Below the pieces are notes generated by a model, which was given only the letters and a program-made list of their open reading frames with translations, did not search any database and had not been told where the DNA came from. From Paracoccus denitrificans (GTDB lineage: Bacteria > Pseudomonadota > Alphaproteobacteria > Rhodobacterales > Rhodobacteraceae), in NCBI GenBank assembly GCA_005768755.1, contig VAFL01000036.1, positions 1 to 12,527 on the forward strand: DNA of 12,527 nucleotides, in the 5' to 3' direction. Each line of letters opens with the position of its first letter. Positions within the stretch are counted from its first letter, which is position 1. Made by a program: the position numbers and the translations under genes. Positions 1-7,210 of the stretch are shown here, piece by piece.

Positions 1-306
1 CGAGACGTGTTCCACCAGCCCACGCCCGCGCAGGGACGTCGACTCGCCCAGCGGCTCATCGACACGCTGCCCAGCTGTCCGATCCCCGAGATCGCGAGGC
101 TGGGCAAGACCCTGCGACGCTGGGAGACGGCGTTCCTGGCCTACTTCGACACCGAAGGCGCGAGCAACGGCGGCACCGAGGCCGTCAACGGGATCATCGA
201 GCTCGGCCGCCGTATTGCCCGTGGATTCCGGAACTTCGAGCACTACCGCCTCCGAATGCTCCTCATCACCGGCGGCCTCGACGCCTCACCCCACACTCAA
301 CTCTGA
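1..306 (+). CDS. ISL3-family transposase, C-terminal fragment (cut by window start)
   Basis: The frame is open from base 1 (CGA GAC GTG...), so the gene begins outside the window; about 101 residues remain. The segment GASNGGTEAVNGIIELGRR followed by an ARGFRNFEHYRLRMLL stretch is the usual C-terminal signature of ISL3-family DDE transposases. The E in TEAVNG is the expected last acid of the catalytic DDE triad. The protein would cut and join the ends of its insertion sequence. The stop codon overlaps the candidate right terminal inverted repeat, as expected for a compact IS. Family assignment is from recognised motifs. Whether the complete element is functional cannot be judged from this fragment. 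Confidence 0.85.
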   Translation, partial: RDVFHQPTPAQGRRLAQRLIDTLPSCPIPEIARLGKTLRRWETAFLAYFDTEGASNGGTEAVNGIIELGRRIARGFRNFEHYRLRMLLITGGLDASPHTQL

Positions 307-314
307 AGAGCCCC
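301..314. repeat. Candidate right terminal inverted repeat of the ISL3-family element
   Basis: Read inward from the outer end, the bases are GGGGCTCTTCAGAG. ISL3-family ends typically begin GG-CTCTTC, so this matches. It starts three bases before the transposase stop codon and marks the probable edge of the IS. The eight flanking bases, tttcgatg, would be the target duplication if one exists. The left end is outside the window. Confidence 0.6.
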
Positions 315-342
315 TTTCGATGGATCGCTCCGCCGTTGAGGG

Positions 343-837
343 TCAGCGGACGTGCCGTACTTCGGCGAGGTCCAGCGTCTCGTCGACGTAACGGGCACCG
401 TCGGGGTGGAACCCGTTGCGCTCGTAGAACCGGCGCGCCCGCGGATTGAGCTCAGCGACCCATAACTGGGCGGGCACACCGGGCGGCATGACCGCCTCGA
501 GCAGCGCCTGGCCGACACCGGTCCCGTGGTGCTCCGCCAGCACGTAGAGGGAGTACAGCTCTCGATCACGCACAGGCTCGTGATCACCGATCTTTCGCCC
601 GGGGCCACCCAAGGCGATCCCGACCACCTGCCCCGCGACCTCGGCCACGGACACTCCCGCGCCTCTTTCGAGCCAGCGCTTCCAGTTTTCGGTACGCCGC
701 TCGATGGTGTCGGATTCCCAGTGGGATTCTGGAAGCAACCCCGAGTACGTCTCGACCCACGATGTGTGATGGACGTTCGCACAGCCGAGGGCGTCATCGG
801 TCGTAGCGGGACGGATGACGACGGGAGCATTTGGCAT
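343..837 (-). CDS. GNAT-family N-acetyltransferase
   Basis: A 164-residue protein (start MPNAPVVIRPATTDDA) of the GNAT fold, expected to transfer acetyl from acetyl-CoA to an amine; the substrate is unknown. The N-terminal VIRPATTDDALGCANVH is the usual first strand and helix. ELYSLYVLAEHHGTGVGQALLEAV is motif A, with the acetyl-CoA pyrophosphate loop written as HHGTGVGQAL. AELNPRARRFYERNGF is motif B with its typical FYER-GF ending. The ATG at 837 is chosen because AGGA lies seven bases upstream; the frame extends further 5' but without a comparable ribosome site. It lies 70 bases downstream of the restored end of the alpha/beta hydrolase on the same strand, so the two may be co-transcribed. 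It sits next to an IS end and may be cargo. Confidence 0.88.
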   Translation of the reverse strand: MPNAPVVIRPATTDDALGCANVHHTSWVETYSGLLPESHWESDTIERRTENWKRWLERGAGVSVAEVAGQVVGIALGGPGRKIGDHEPVRDRELYSLYVLAEHHGTGVGQALLEAVMPPGVPAQLWVAELNPRARRFYERNGFHPDGARYVDETLDLAEVRHVR

Positions 838-906
838 GCGCTCATCCTGTCGTATTGCAGCACCAAGTGCTGATGTACGGCTCAGAGGAGGACCGATCAG
901 CACGAT

Positions 907-1627
907 TCATAGGTCGAACGCCTGCGCCGATTCCGTCAGTATTCGCTCCCAGTCCTGCGTCGAGGGATGGTGCCCCATCCGTGATCTCCAGGAGATTCGC
1001 AGTCGGTACAGCCTCCGCCAACCGCTTCCCCTGCTCGGGCGGAGTCATCGAGTCTTCCGCTCCAGTGACGACGAGCATCGGATGGGGAAGCCGCTGAGCG
1101 TGGCTCAGAGGGGACGAATCGTGCCACTGGTCGGCCTGCAATGTGGCGTCCAGGTATCGGCGCACGCCGCCGAAGGCGGTGTCACGATGGAACGAGATGA
1201 GGTCGCTGGGAGCACTCACGACAGTCACCCCGGCGAGCTCGCCCTGCGGTTGGTCCGCGGCGGCCAGAGTCGCCATGAGCCCGCCCATTGAGAATCCCAG
1301 CACCATGATCGACGAGACCCGCGGTTGTCGCTTGATCCAGGCGAGAACACGACCGATGTCCTTGGAAGCGCTGAGCCCATAGTCGTCAACACCGCTTGAA
1401 CCCGACCATCCCCGCAGGGAGATGCTGACGGCGTGCCAGGAGCGCGAACGAACCTGAAGAGCGACCGGCGCCATGGTCGAGGCATCCTCTCCCCAGCCGT
1501 GCAGCAGCAGAATCGCAGGGGCGACGTCGTCGCCCCACCATGCATATCCTCCGAGCTCTACTTCACCAAGCGCAAGCGATACCGGCCGAGCCCCACTGAT
1601 GTCGGGCAGTCGGGTCACCACATCCAC
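907..1627 (-). pseudogene. Alpha/beta hydrolase, frameshifted near its C-terminus
   Basis: A small esterase/lipase-like alpha/beta hydrolase. ILLLHGWGEDAS carries the oxyanion HG-G motif (about residues 39-50), GFSMGG is the nucleophile elbow with Ser about 113, and GAEDSMTPPEQG supplies the acid Asp about 192. In the reading frame as given, the protein continues after EITD as GAPSLDAGLG and runs on to about 842, with no catalytic His. Removing one base from the four-C run at 973-976 gives EITDGHHPSTQDWERILTE, ending AQAFDL and a TGA at 907-909. This is a normal hydrolase C-terminus with the expected His, and a 239-residue product. The GTG start at 1627 has GGGAAG about five bases upstream. 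Either the gene is recently inactivated or the sequence has a homopolymer error. Substrate unknown. Confidence 0.82.
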
Positions 1628-1697
1628 CGCGTCTTCCCATGTCCTGGTCGCACTGGTTTGATCCTCTCCAGCGAGTAGACGGCTGGTTGGTCATGTA

Positions 1698-3161
1698 CTA
1701 CAGATCCGGTCGATTCGCTCGCAGTTCGGGGTACGAGCCCCATGTCGAATTCATACGTGCGGCGTGCCTGATGGCGGTGTTGATGTTTATGCCGAGGGTG
1801 TCGGCGACGATGCTGGCAGGAACCTGCTGGACAAGATAATCGATCCGGGCCTGCTGGATCTCGCGGGCATGGATCTGGTGCGGGACGAGGTGGAGGGCGA
1901 CGCTGGCTTCGCTGATGTGGTGGTGAGGTGACGCTCCCGGAAAGAGCCATTCCGGCCCGCCGCCGATATAGGGTCGCCTGGCGCCAAGCTCCTCGAGGTG
2001 ACGGCGCAACAGCACGGCGATGGGGCTTGGAAGGGTGAGCGGGGTCCGCCCCAGCGCGATCCTCACCGTTTGGCCGTCGGTGACGTCCGAGCGGCACAGG
2101 CGGACGCAGTCGGAGATCCGCTGGGCGAACACGAGGACGAGCAGGCCGATGACGCGACTTCCGAGCGGAACAGATTCGTCATCGACGAGCTGGTCGACCT
2201 TGTTCCAGATGACGTCGTCAGGGACCGGGGGGCGCGGCCGGGCTAGCTTCCGTCCAGGGATCTCCGCTGAACTTGTCAGGCCTCGCCGTATCGCCCAGTT
2301 CAGGAACGTGCCAACTGCCCCCTGGGAGTGATGGTGGGCGAAGAAGCGGTCGATGGAAGCCTGGTCTAGCGATGGCAGAGAGAGCTCGTTGGTGTCGAGC
2401 CAGGCGAAAAAGTCAGCGATCTGGCGCAGCTCGGTGGAGCGGGTGCTGTAGCTACTGGGGGTCATGGCGCGGTTGGCGGATCGCTGTCTGATCTTCCGGA
2501 GCAGCTCCCAGTGGTAGTACTGGCCGGTGATGGCGCCGTGCTCCTTGGGAAGGCCGGCGATAAAGGCGGCGGCGTGGTTCTCGAGGTCGTTGAGCAGTAC
2601 GTCGATGGCCGGGAGTGTTCCGGCGCTGATGAGCATGCGGCGCAGGTACCGCACGCGAGGCGAGAGCGGGAGAGCATCGAGCGTGGAGTGCCTGATCGGA
2701 AGTTCGCCGGCGGCCATGGCGCGAAGCGTCGCCCCGACCGGTTCCCGGCGCAGCCATCGCACCACCGCGCGCGGGTCGCGTGCCGTCAGCAGGTGGTCAT
2801 ACAGGGTGGCGAGGCCGGGATGGATCGCCCCGGCCTTGTCTGCGAGGACGTCACGGAGGCGCTCGGTCAGTCGGCAGGTGCCGCACTGAGATCCGGTGAG
2901 CTGTTCCTCGCTTCCGCAGGTGATGCACGCGAACCTAGACGGCACTCCGGCGCAGGTCGCGCAGACGATGCGTCGCTCCGAGTCGTAGAAGGCCAGGACC
3001 TTGATCTGAGCGCACCCGGGACAGATGTCCGGATGCCGGCGGAGTCGTGAGTAGCAGGCGTTGCAGATGCGCTGCTCGAGGATCGAGTAACGGGCGGCGA
3101 CATGACGAGCACATCTGTCGCAGCCGACCTGGTGGCCACGTGTGGTCCCGGGCGGGGTCAT
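1698..3161 (-). CDS. Zinc-ribbon tyrosine-recombinase-like protein of a three-gene mobile module
   Basis: A 487-residue protein. Residues 14-96 hold six CxxC pairs (C14/17, 33/36, 47/50, 67/70, 79/82, 93/96), enough for about three four-cysteine zinc ribbons. A helical middle (about 210-300; TRSTELRQIADFFAWLD) resembles a recombinase core-binding domain. The C-terminal part has VLVFAQRISDCVRL, comparable to the first catalytic Arg box, and PHQIHAREIQQARIDYLVQQ with VADTLGININTAIRHAA, comparable to the HxxR/GH region. No Tyr is seen at the expected nucleophile position after INTAIRHAA. It may therefore act as a DNA-binding or architectural partner of the complete recombinase at 3486-4607. Its ATG overlaps the stop of the helix-turn-helix gene (ATGA), which suggests translational coupling. 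The role resembles TnpB of Tn554 by layout only. Confidence 0.7.
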   Translation of the reverse strand: MTPPGTTRGHQVGCDRCARHVAARYSILEQRICNACYSRLRRHPDICPGCAQIKVLAFYDSERRIVCATCAGVPSRFACITCGSEEQLTGSQCGTCRLTERLRDVLADKAGAIHPGLATLYDHLLTARDPRAVVRWLRREPVGATLRAMAAGELPIRHSTLDALPLSPRVRYLRRMLISAGTLPAIDVLLNDLENHAAAFIAGLPKEHGAITGQYYHWELLRKIRQRSANRAMTPSSYSTRSTELRQIADFFAWLDTNELSLPSLDQASIDRFFAHHHSQGAVGTFLNWAIRRGLTSSAEIPGRKLARPRPPVPDDVIWNKVDQLVDDESVPLGSRVIGLLVLVFAQRISDCVRLCRSDVTDGQTVRIALGRTPLTLPSPIAVLLRRHLEELGARRPYIGGGPEWLFPGASPHHHISEASVALHLVPHQIHAREIQQARIDYLVQQVPASIVADTLGININTAIRHAARMNSTWGSYPELRANRPDL

Positions 3162-3508
3162 TCGTGCGGGCGGCGCAGCTTGGCAGGAATGGGGCGCAGC
3201 TCGCCGATCGCCGGTCCGGAGGCCTCTGGAGCGCCAGCAGCTCGGCGAGGACGCACACTCTGGATCTTCGGGACCTCGATGAGATCATTGGGTGTGCACT
3301 CGAGGATCCGGCAGAGGGCGGCGAACACTTCGACGTTCAGTCTCTCGGGAGTCTTCGTCACCAACCGGAACACTTGCTCGCGGGAGAGCTGCACTCCCTG
3401 AGCGCGCAGTGGTGCGATCAGATCTGTCGTCTGGAACATCCCGGCCGCAGCCATCAATGGGCGCAGGTTCCAGGTGATCGGGGCGTCAGAGTTGGGGGTG
3501 TTCGGCAT
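3158..3508 (-). CDS. Small Cro/C1-type helix-turn-helix protein of the recombinase module
   Basis: A 116-residue protein (MPNTPNSDAPITWNLRPLMAAAGM...). The LRPLMAAAGM, GVQLSREQVFRLVTKTPERLNVEVFAALCRILECTPNDLIE pattern is a Cro/C1-like domain, in which residues about 15-75 recognise DNA and DDLIE-type text closes the fold. The C-terminal 40 residues are Pro/Arg-rich with no recognisable domain. The start at 3508 is preferred over one four codons upstream because GGAGGA lies four to five bases before it. The start is inside the end of the upstream recombinase gene (23-base overlap), and the stop overlaps the next gene by four bases, so all three are probably one transcript. It could regulate the module or act as an accessory recombination factor (compare TnpC of Tn554, by position only). 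Confidence 0.78.
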   Translation of the reverse strand: MPNTPNSDAPITWNLRPLMAAAGMFQTTDLIAPLRAQGVQLSREQVFRLVTKTPERLNVEVFAALCRILECTPNDLIEVPKIQSVRPRRAAGAPEASGPAIGELRPIPAKLRRPHE

Positions 3509-4607
3509 CGGGTCCTCCATAGATCCGGGAGAGGGCTTGGTTGATCATGCGGTTCTTGAAGTCGTCACCGACAGACGTGTAGATGGCGGTGGTCGAGGCG
3601 TAGGCGTGCCCGACTTGGTCCTGCACGAACTTCTCGGCGTATCCCCACTCGATGAGGTTGGTGACGTACGTGTGGCGCAGGGTGTGGACGCTGAGCTCCG
3701 GCGGCAGCTCCGCTTCGTCGCGGAGCTGTGCGAAGCGCAGGTCGATGTAGCGCAGCGAGACGCGCGTACCTCGCTCAGTCGGCCATAGCGGTCCCGACAA
3801 GTCAGCAGTGAAGCGGGGTCGGGCCTGGTCGACCCATTGGGCCAACCCTTCCGTGATCCAGTCCAGCTCGGGGAGGGTGAGCACCGAACGGCGACGCGGT
3901 CCCGAGCCGTGAGAGCCCTTGCCCCAGCGCACGTCGACCGCCCCGAAGCGTCCGAACCGCGGGGCCGCGCCGTTGGGCCGTAGATCGGCTACGTCGAGAC
4001 CGACGGCCTCGGCCCTGCGCAGTCCGTAGGCGTAGATGGTCTTGAAGATTTGAGAGTCGCGCAGCGCGGCGAGTGCTCCCTTCCTGCCGTGCTGAAGGAT
4101 CGTCTCAACTCGGCGGTCAGCCACCGCGAAGAGCTGCTCGAGCTCGTCGTAGGTGAGTGCTCGCCGTTGTGGGCGGCCTTCATAGTCGACCAGGTGCGCG
4201 AGCGTGTTCCACTCGTGGCAGATCTGCTGCGGTGCGGTTCCGAAGCGCTCTTCGCAGTCGACTGCCCACCGATACCGAGGATCGGTGAGGTAGTCGCAGA
4301 ACAGGCGGATGATGGAGTGATATCCCCGGATCGTCGAGGGCGTCGCCGGGCTCTGCCGAGACTTCGCCCGCGTCGTGAAGTCCTCCAAGTCGCCCGGTGA
4401 CCACTCCCACGGGTACCGGCCGGCGAACTCCTCGAACCTCCGGACGACGAGCTCGCGACTCCCGATGGTCCGCTCGGCCAAGCCCCGGCTGCTCTGCTGA
4501 TCACCCCACCCGGAGAGCATCGCCTCGAACACGAATCGCCCCTCGTCCAGCGCCCGCACGTTGCGGAGCTGCTGAAGTGGCGAGACGCCATGCGAGTCCT
4601 GGGCCAT
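3486..4607 (-). CDS. Tyrosine recombinase (phage-integrase family), complete
   Basis: A 373-residue site-specific recombinase. The N-terminal half (about 35-115) is a SAM-like core-binding domain (IGSRELVVRRFEEFAGRY, STIRGYHSIIRLFCDYL). The catalytic domain shows all expected residues: Arg 197 in YGLRRAEAVGL, Lys about 230 in RWGKGSHG, His 308 and Arg 311 in HTLRHTYVTNLIEWG, His 334 in QVGHAYASTT, and Tyr 343 in AIYTSV. It should therefore be able to cut and rejoin DNA through a 3'-phosphotyrosine. The start is uncertain: ATG 4607 (MAQDSHG) gives an ordinary protein beginning but only a weak ribosome site, and the frame is open to an ATG at 4667. It is first in a three-gene overlapping operon, so it probably moves the element that encodes it. 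Confidence 0.88.
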   Translation of the reverse strand: MAQDSHGVSPLQQLRNVRALDEGRFVFEAMLSGWGDQQSSRGLAERTIGSRELVVRRFEEFAGRYPWEWSPGDLEDFTTRAKSRQSPATPSTIRGYHSIIRLFCDYLTDPRYRWAVDCEERFGTAPQQICHEWNTLAHLVDYEGRPQRRALTYDELEQLFAVADRRVETILQHGRKGALAALRDSQIFKTIYAYGLRRAEAVGLDVADLRPNGAAPRFGRFGAVDVRWGKGSHGSGPRRRSVLTLPELDWITEGLAQWVDQARPRFTADLSGPLWPTERGTRVSLRYIDLRFAQLRDEAELPPELSVHTLRHTYVTNLIEWGYAEKFVQDQVGHAYASTTAIYTSVGDDFKNRMINQALSRIYGGPDAEHPQL

Positions 4608-4614
4608 CGACCCA

Positions 4615-4645
4615 GTATTGCATCTACCGCAACAATGATGCATAC
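4615..4645. repeat. Imperfect inverted repeat upstream of the recombinase operon
   Basis: The left arm GTATTGCATC (4615-4624) and right arm GATGCATAC (4637-4645) are reverse complements apart from one extra T, separated by 12 bases. The location, just before the chosen recombinase start, suits an operator for the helix-turn-helix protein or a recombinase core site at the element's end. No second copy was found at the left side near 1640-1697, so the attachment-site reading is not proved. Confidence 0.35.
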
Positions 4646-4721
4646 ACAGCGGCAGAAGTGCTGACATACGCCACGCCCACCCCTTGCCCTGCGGGTCGGA
4701 TGCCTCTCAGCCTGCTCGCCG

Positions 4722-4737
4722 CTATATGGTCCCCTGA
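4722..4737 (+). promoter_or_regulatory. Possible -10 element giving a leaderless transcript
   Basis: CTATATGG ends about eight bases before the ATG at 4737, and no Shine-Dalgarno sequence lies between. A -10 at this distance from the start codon is typical of actinobacterial leaderless mRNAs. No convincing -35 was found. The rest of the 4646-4721 gap shows nothing else recognisable. Confidence 0.35.
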
Positions 4738-5555
4738 TGGATCTTCGCAGCGCCGCCGAACTCGCCATCTCTCTCGCTCAAGGGGCGGGAGATCTCGCCG
4801 TGTCCGAGCAAGACTCGGCCCGCGTCGAAGCCAAGGGGGACGCCGCCGACTTGGTGACGCACGTGGATCGCGAGGCAGAACGGATGATCGTCTCGAGCAT
4901 TGCGGAGCGCTACCCCGACCACGGGATCCTCGGCGAAGAGGATGGACAGCAGGGCGCAGGACCCACAGCTGAATACAACTGGCTGATCGACCCGCTTGAC
5001 GGCACCCACAACTACGTTCTCGGCATCGACGTCTACGGAGTGTGCATAACGCTCTGCCTTGGGGATGAGCCGCTGGTCGCCGTCGTGCACGACTCCCCCC
5101 GTCGCCGCACCTACTGGGCTATTAAGGGCGAAGGAGCGTACATGCTCCGGAACGATTCCGGAGATTCGCACCAACTGACTCTCACGACCACTGAAGACCT
5201 CCGCCGCCTTACTATCTCCTACACCCAAGGCTACGGAGTTACGTTCGATGACACCCTGCGCAACAGGCTGTTCGATGCTCTGGAGCGATCGAGCAAGCGG
5301 GTTCTGCGTTCGTGGGCCCCATCAGCCGATTGGGGGCTCTTGGCCGTAGGCCGAGTCGGCGCTCTGGTCGCCTATCGTAACGAGATCTGGGACCTCGTCG
5401 GAGGTTGCTTGATCGCCGAAGAGGCAGGCGCAGCAGTGCTCCGCGATGAGAGCAAGGAACTCGTTCTCGTCGGCCACCCTCAGGCTGTCGAAGAACTGAG
5501 TGGCGTTCTGGCTCAGATCGTAGAGCTCCCACGGAATGCAATCGCTGCTCCCTGA
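4737..5555 (+). CDS. Inositol monophosphatase-family phosphatase
   Basis: A 272-residue Mg-dependent phosphatase of the inositol-monophosphatase superfamily, of normal length. DLVTHVDREAE (about 38-48) is the family's N-terminal motif. GEED (66-69) and WLIDPLDGTHNY (82-93, with Asp 85 and Asp 88) bind metal. NEIWDLVGGCLIAEEAGAAV near residue 220 is the C-terminal motif with the third metal Asp. It would hydrolyse a small phosphate monoester in the cytoplasm. Possible substrates in Actinobacteria are inositol-1-phosphate, histidinol phosphate, fructose-1,6-bisphosphate or PAP, and the sequence does not decide among them. The ATG lacks a ribosome site and may be leaderless. It is divergent from the recombinase operon and is not clearly linked to its neighbours. 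It may be cargo or native flanking sequence. Confidence 0.85.
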   Translation: MDLRSAAELAISLAQGAGDLAVSEQDSARVEAKGDAADLVTHVDREAERMIVSSIAERYPDHGILGEEDGQQGAGPTAEYNWLIDPLDGTHNYVLGIDVYGVCITLCLGDEPLVAVVHDSPRRRTYWAIKGEGAYMLRNDSGDSHQLTLTTTEDLRRLTISYTQGYGVTFDDTLRNRLFDALERSSKRVLRSWAPSADWGLLAVGRVGALVAYRNEIWDLVGGCLIAEEAGAAVLRDESKELVLVGHPQAVEELSGVLAQIVELPRNAIAAP

Positions 5556-5737
5556 ACTGGGAGGCACCCAGCGCCGCGCGCGGCCAAGGTTGACGAGGCG
5601 CTGCAGCAGTCACCGATCGGATCCGCCTCCGATTGCATCTGGCGCATAGTTCTCAGACCGAATACCAGCGTAAATCTTCCGCACATTACTGAACCTCCGT
5701 CGGGTCGATGGAGAGAGTCTAGAACGGAGCAGTAAGC

Positions 5738-5755
5738 AGGATCCTTGGAGATCCT
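5738..5755. promoter_or_regulatory. Short inverted repeat and possible promoter upstream of lsr2
   Basis: AGGATC (5738-5743) and GATCCT (5750-5755) are exact reverse complements six bases apart. TACTAT at 5761-5766 is a -10-like hexamer. The 5556-5803 gap is visibly richer in A/T than its neighbours, which suits Lsr2 autoregulation, but no -35 is clear. Apart from this the gap shows nothing recognisable. Confidence 0.3.
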
Positions 5756-5803
5756 TTCGCTACTATCGCGCTATTCAGTCCAGCACTATGCAGGGAGCAC
5801 AAA

Positions 5804-6124
5804 ATGGCGCGTAAGACTCGAGTTATCCTCACCGACGATATTGACGGTTCGGACGCCACCGGCACGGTGAACTTCGCCTTGGATGGCGTTGCCTACGAGA
5901 TCGACCTCAACGATGACAACGCCCAGCGGCTGCGTGAGCAGCTCGGCGAGTGGGCCAGCAAAGCCCGCCGGGTCGGTGGTCGGCGTATCAGTGGCACCCA
6001 GAGCGCAAGCTCTCCAAGCGACGCCGGCAAGGTTCGCGTCTGGGCGAACGAGAATGGCTACCAGGTCAGCGAACGCGGGCGTATCCCGAAAGAGATCCGC
6101 GAGGCATACGCCGCGGCGCACTGA
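5804..6124 (+). CDS. lsr2: Lsr2 nucleoid-associated protein (xenogeneic silencer)
   Basis: A 106-residue Lsr2 protein, of typical length. The N-terminal part (MARKTRVILTDDIDGSDA, then FALDGVAYEIDL and NAQRLREQL, residues 1-55) is the dimerisation/oligomerisation domain. The C-terminal domain (about 72-106) includes VRVWANENGYQVSERGRIP and EIREAYAA. RGRIP at 91-95 is the AT-hook-like loop that enters the minor groove of A/T-rich DNA. Lsr2 is the actinobacterial counterpart of H-NS and silences foreign DNA. AGGGAG lies eight bases before the ATG. Core lsr2 genes usually sit near lysyl-tRNA synthetase; this one is beside a recombinase and a dif-like site, so it may be an extra copy on an acquired element. 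It is convergent with the recombinase gene across a strong stem-loop. Confidence 0.95.
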   Translation: MARKTRVILTDDIDGSDATGTVNFALDGVAYEIDLNDDNAQRLREQLGEWASKARRVGGRRISGTQSASSPSDAGKVRVWANENGYQVSERGRIPKEIREAYAAAH

Positions 6125-6136
6125 CCCGGGGACGCA

Positions 6137-6175
6137 GCGAAGGAGGCCAGCGACACCATCGCTGGCCTCCTTCGC
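6137..6175. terminator. Strong stem-loop between convergent lsr2 and recombinase genes
   Basis: Two perfectly complementary 16-base arms (6137-6152 and 6160-6175) flank a seven-base loop, acaccat. The stem begins 13 bases after the lsr2 stop. Being symmetric, it could end transcripts from both sides. There is no clear T-tract. Confidence 0.75.
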
Positions 6176-6208
6176 CGCATCCAGGAAGGCTCTTCTACCG
6201 CGGAGCTG

Positions 6209-7162
6209 TCATGTCAGCTTGCTGGCAAGCAGGCGGGCGGCTGAGGGGGCGGCGGAGGCAGCTCTGAGGTGGGCGGCTGAGGCTTTGAGGTAGATGCCTG
6301 TGGTGGCGATGCTTTCGTGACCCAGCAGCTGTTGCACCTCGGAGATCGGGACACCGACGTCCACCATGGAGACGGCGTAGGTGTGGCGCAGAGCGTGAGC
6401 TGCTTCGCCCTCGGGCTTGGTGATACCGGCCCGGGCGTAGAGGCGGTTGACGCGGTAGGAGATCGTGTCGCGGGTCAGCGCTCGGCCATCTGGGCGGACG
6501 AGCAGGGGAGAGGAGTCGCTCTGCCCGGGTAGCCGCTCGGCGCGCCAGGGCAGGTAGGTGTCGATCTGCGCGGCGACGCCAGGATCCAGCGGCACGGTAC
6601 GGGCTTTGCGTCCTTTGCCGACGACGCGGAGCGAGGGCTCATCACCGGGCCGGTAGTCGAGGGCCCGCAGGCCGGCGGCTTCGCTGGCACGAAGTCCTCC
6701 GGCTGCGAGGATCAGCACGATCGCGATGTCCAGCAGCGGCGCTGCTGGGCGGGCCTGGGGGTCTTCCTTCTTCGCTGTCTCCAGGAGGGCGGAGATCTGG
6801 CCGTCGGTGAACGCCACGGGCAGGCGCGCGGGGGCGCGGGGCGCCTGGATCGCGGCCGTAGGGTCGGTGGGTAGCCGGGACTCGAGGACGAGGTACCGAC
6901 ATAGCCCGCGCAGCGTGGTCACCAGGCGGCGGCGGCTGGCCGGCGCGAGGCCAGCGTTGTTCATCTCGGCCAGTGCGGCCTTGATGACGGGGCTCGTGAG
7001 GTCCTGCACCCTGACAGCGGCGCCCGTTTGGGCCTCTAGGTAGCGCTGCCACGAAGCGATATCCCCGCGGTAGGCCTTGGCCGTCTCGGCACTGATGGTC
7101 CGTCCGACGGCGCGGCGTTCCGCGATCCAGTCCCGGGCCGCATCGACGAAGAGTTCGCTCAT
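6209..7162 (-). CDS. XerC/D-like tyrosine recombinase
   Basis: A 317-residue recombinase, the usual Xer length. Residues 1-100 form the SAM-like core-binding domain (FVDAARDWIAERRAVGR, TAKAYRGDIASWQRYLE). The catalytic domain has Arg 158 (GGLRASEAAGL), Lys 183 (VGKGRKARTVPL), His 256 and Arg 259 (AHALRHTYAVSMVDVG), His 282 (LLGHESIATT) and nucleophile Tyr 291 (GIYLKA), so it appears active. The ATG at 7162 has only a weak GGCGGG upstream. A dif-like palindrome lies 49 bases upstream of the start. A recombinase gene beside its own site is a layout seen in single-recombinase Xer systems such as XerS/difSL. Likely roles are plasmid or chromosome dimer resolution, or integration. Whether it is the host's core XerC or XerD, or an accessory copy, is not settled. 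Confidence 0.9.
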   Translation of the reverse strand: MSELFVDAARDWIAERRAVGRTISAETAKAYRGDIASWQRYLEAQTGAAVRVQDLTSPVIKAALAEMNNAGLAPASRRRLVTTLRGLCRYLVLESRLPTDPTAAIQAPRAPARLPVAFTDGQISALLETAKKEDPQARPAAPLLDIAIVLILAAGGLRASEAAGLRALDYRPGDEPSLRVVGKGRKARTVPLDPGVAAQIDTYLPWRAERLPGQSDSSPLLVRPDGRALTRDTISYRVNRLYARAGITKPEGEAAHALRHTYAVSMVDVGVPISEVQQLLGHESIATTGIYLKASAAHLRAASAAPSAARLLASKLT

Positions 7163-7210
7163 CCCGCCACGCTAGGCCGCAGCCGCCGCTTGGCCGCGAC
7201 AACACCCCGT

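Noticed and set aside
297..866. Minus-strand 189-codon frame overlapping the acetyltransferase
   Set aside because: Composition is Ser/Pro/Arg-rich without motifs. The GNAT motifs are in the neighbouring frame.
842..906. The alpha/beta hydrolase continuing to 842 as a longer native protein
   Set aside because: The text after EITD is atypical and lacks the catalytic His. A one-base correction gives a proper C-terminus ending at 907.
1640..1697. A left terminal repeat of the recombinase module matching the repeat at 4615-4645
   Set aside because: Only short chance matches (for example ggtcgat) were found, too weak to define an element end.
4397..4972. Plus-strand 191-codon frame across the recombinase start and phosphatase start
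   Set aside because: Arg-rich low-complexity text antisense to a recombinase and out of frame with a clear phosphatase.
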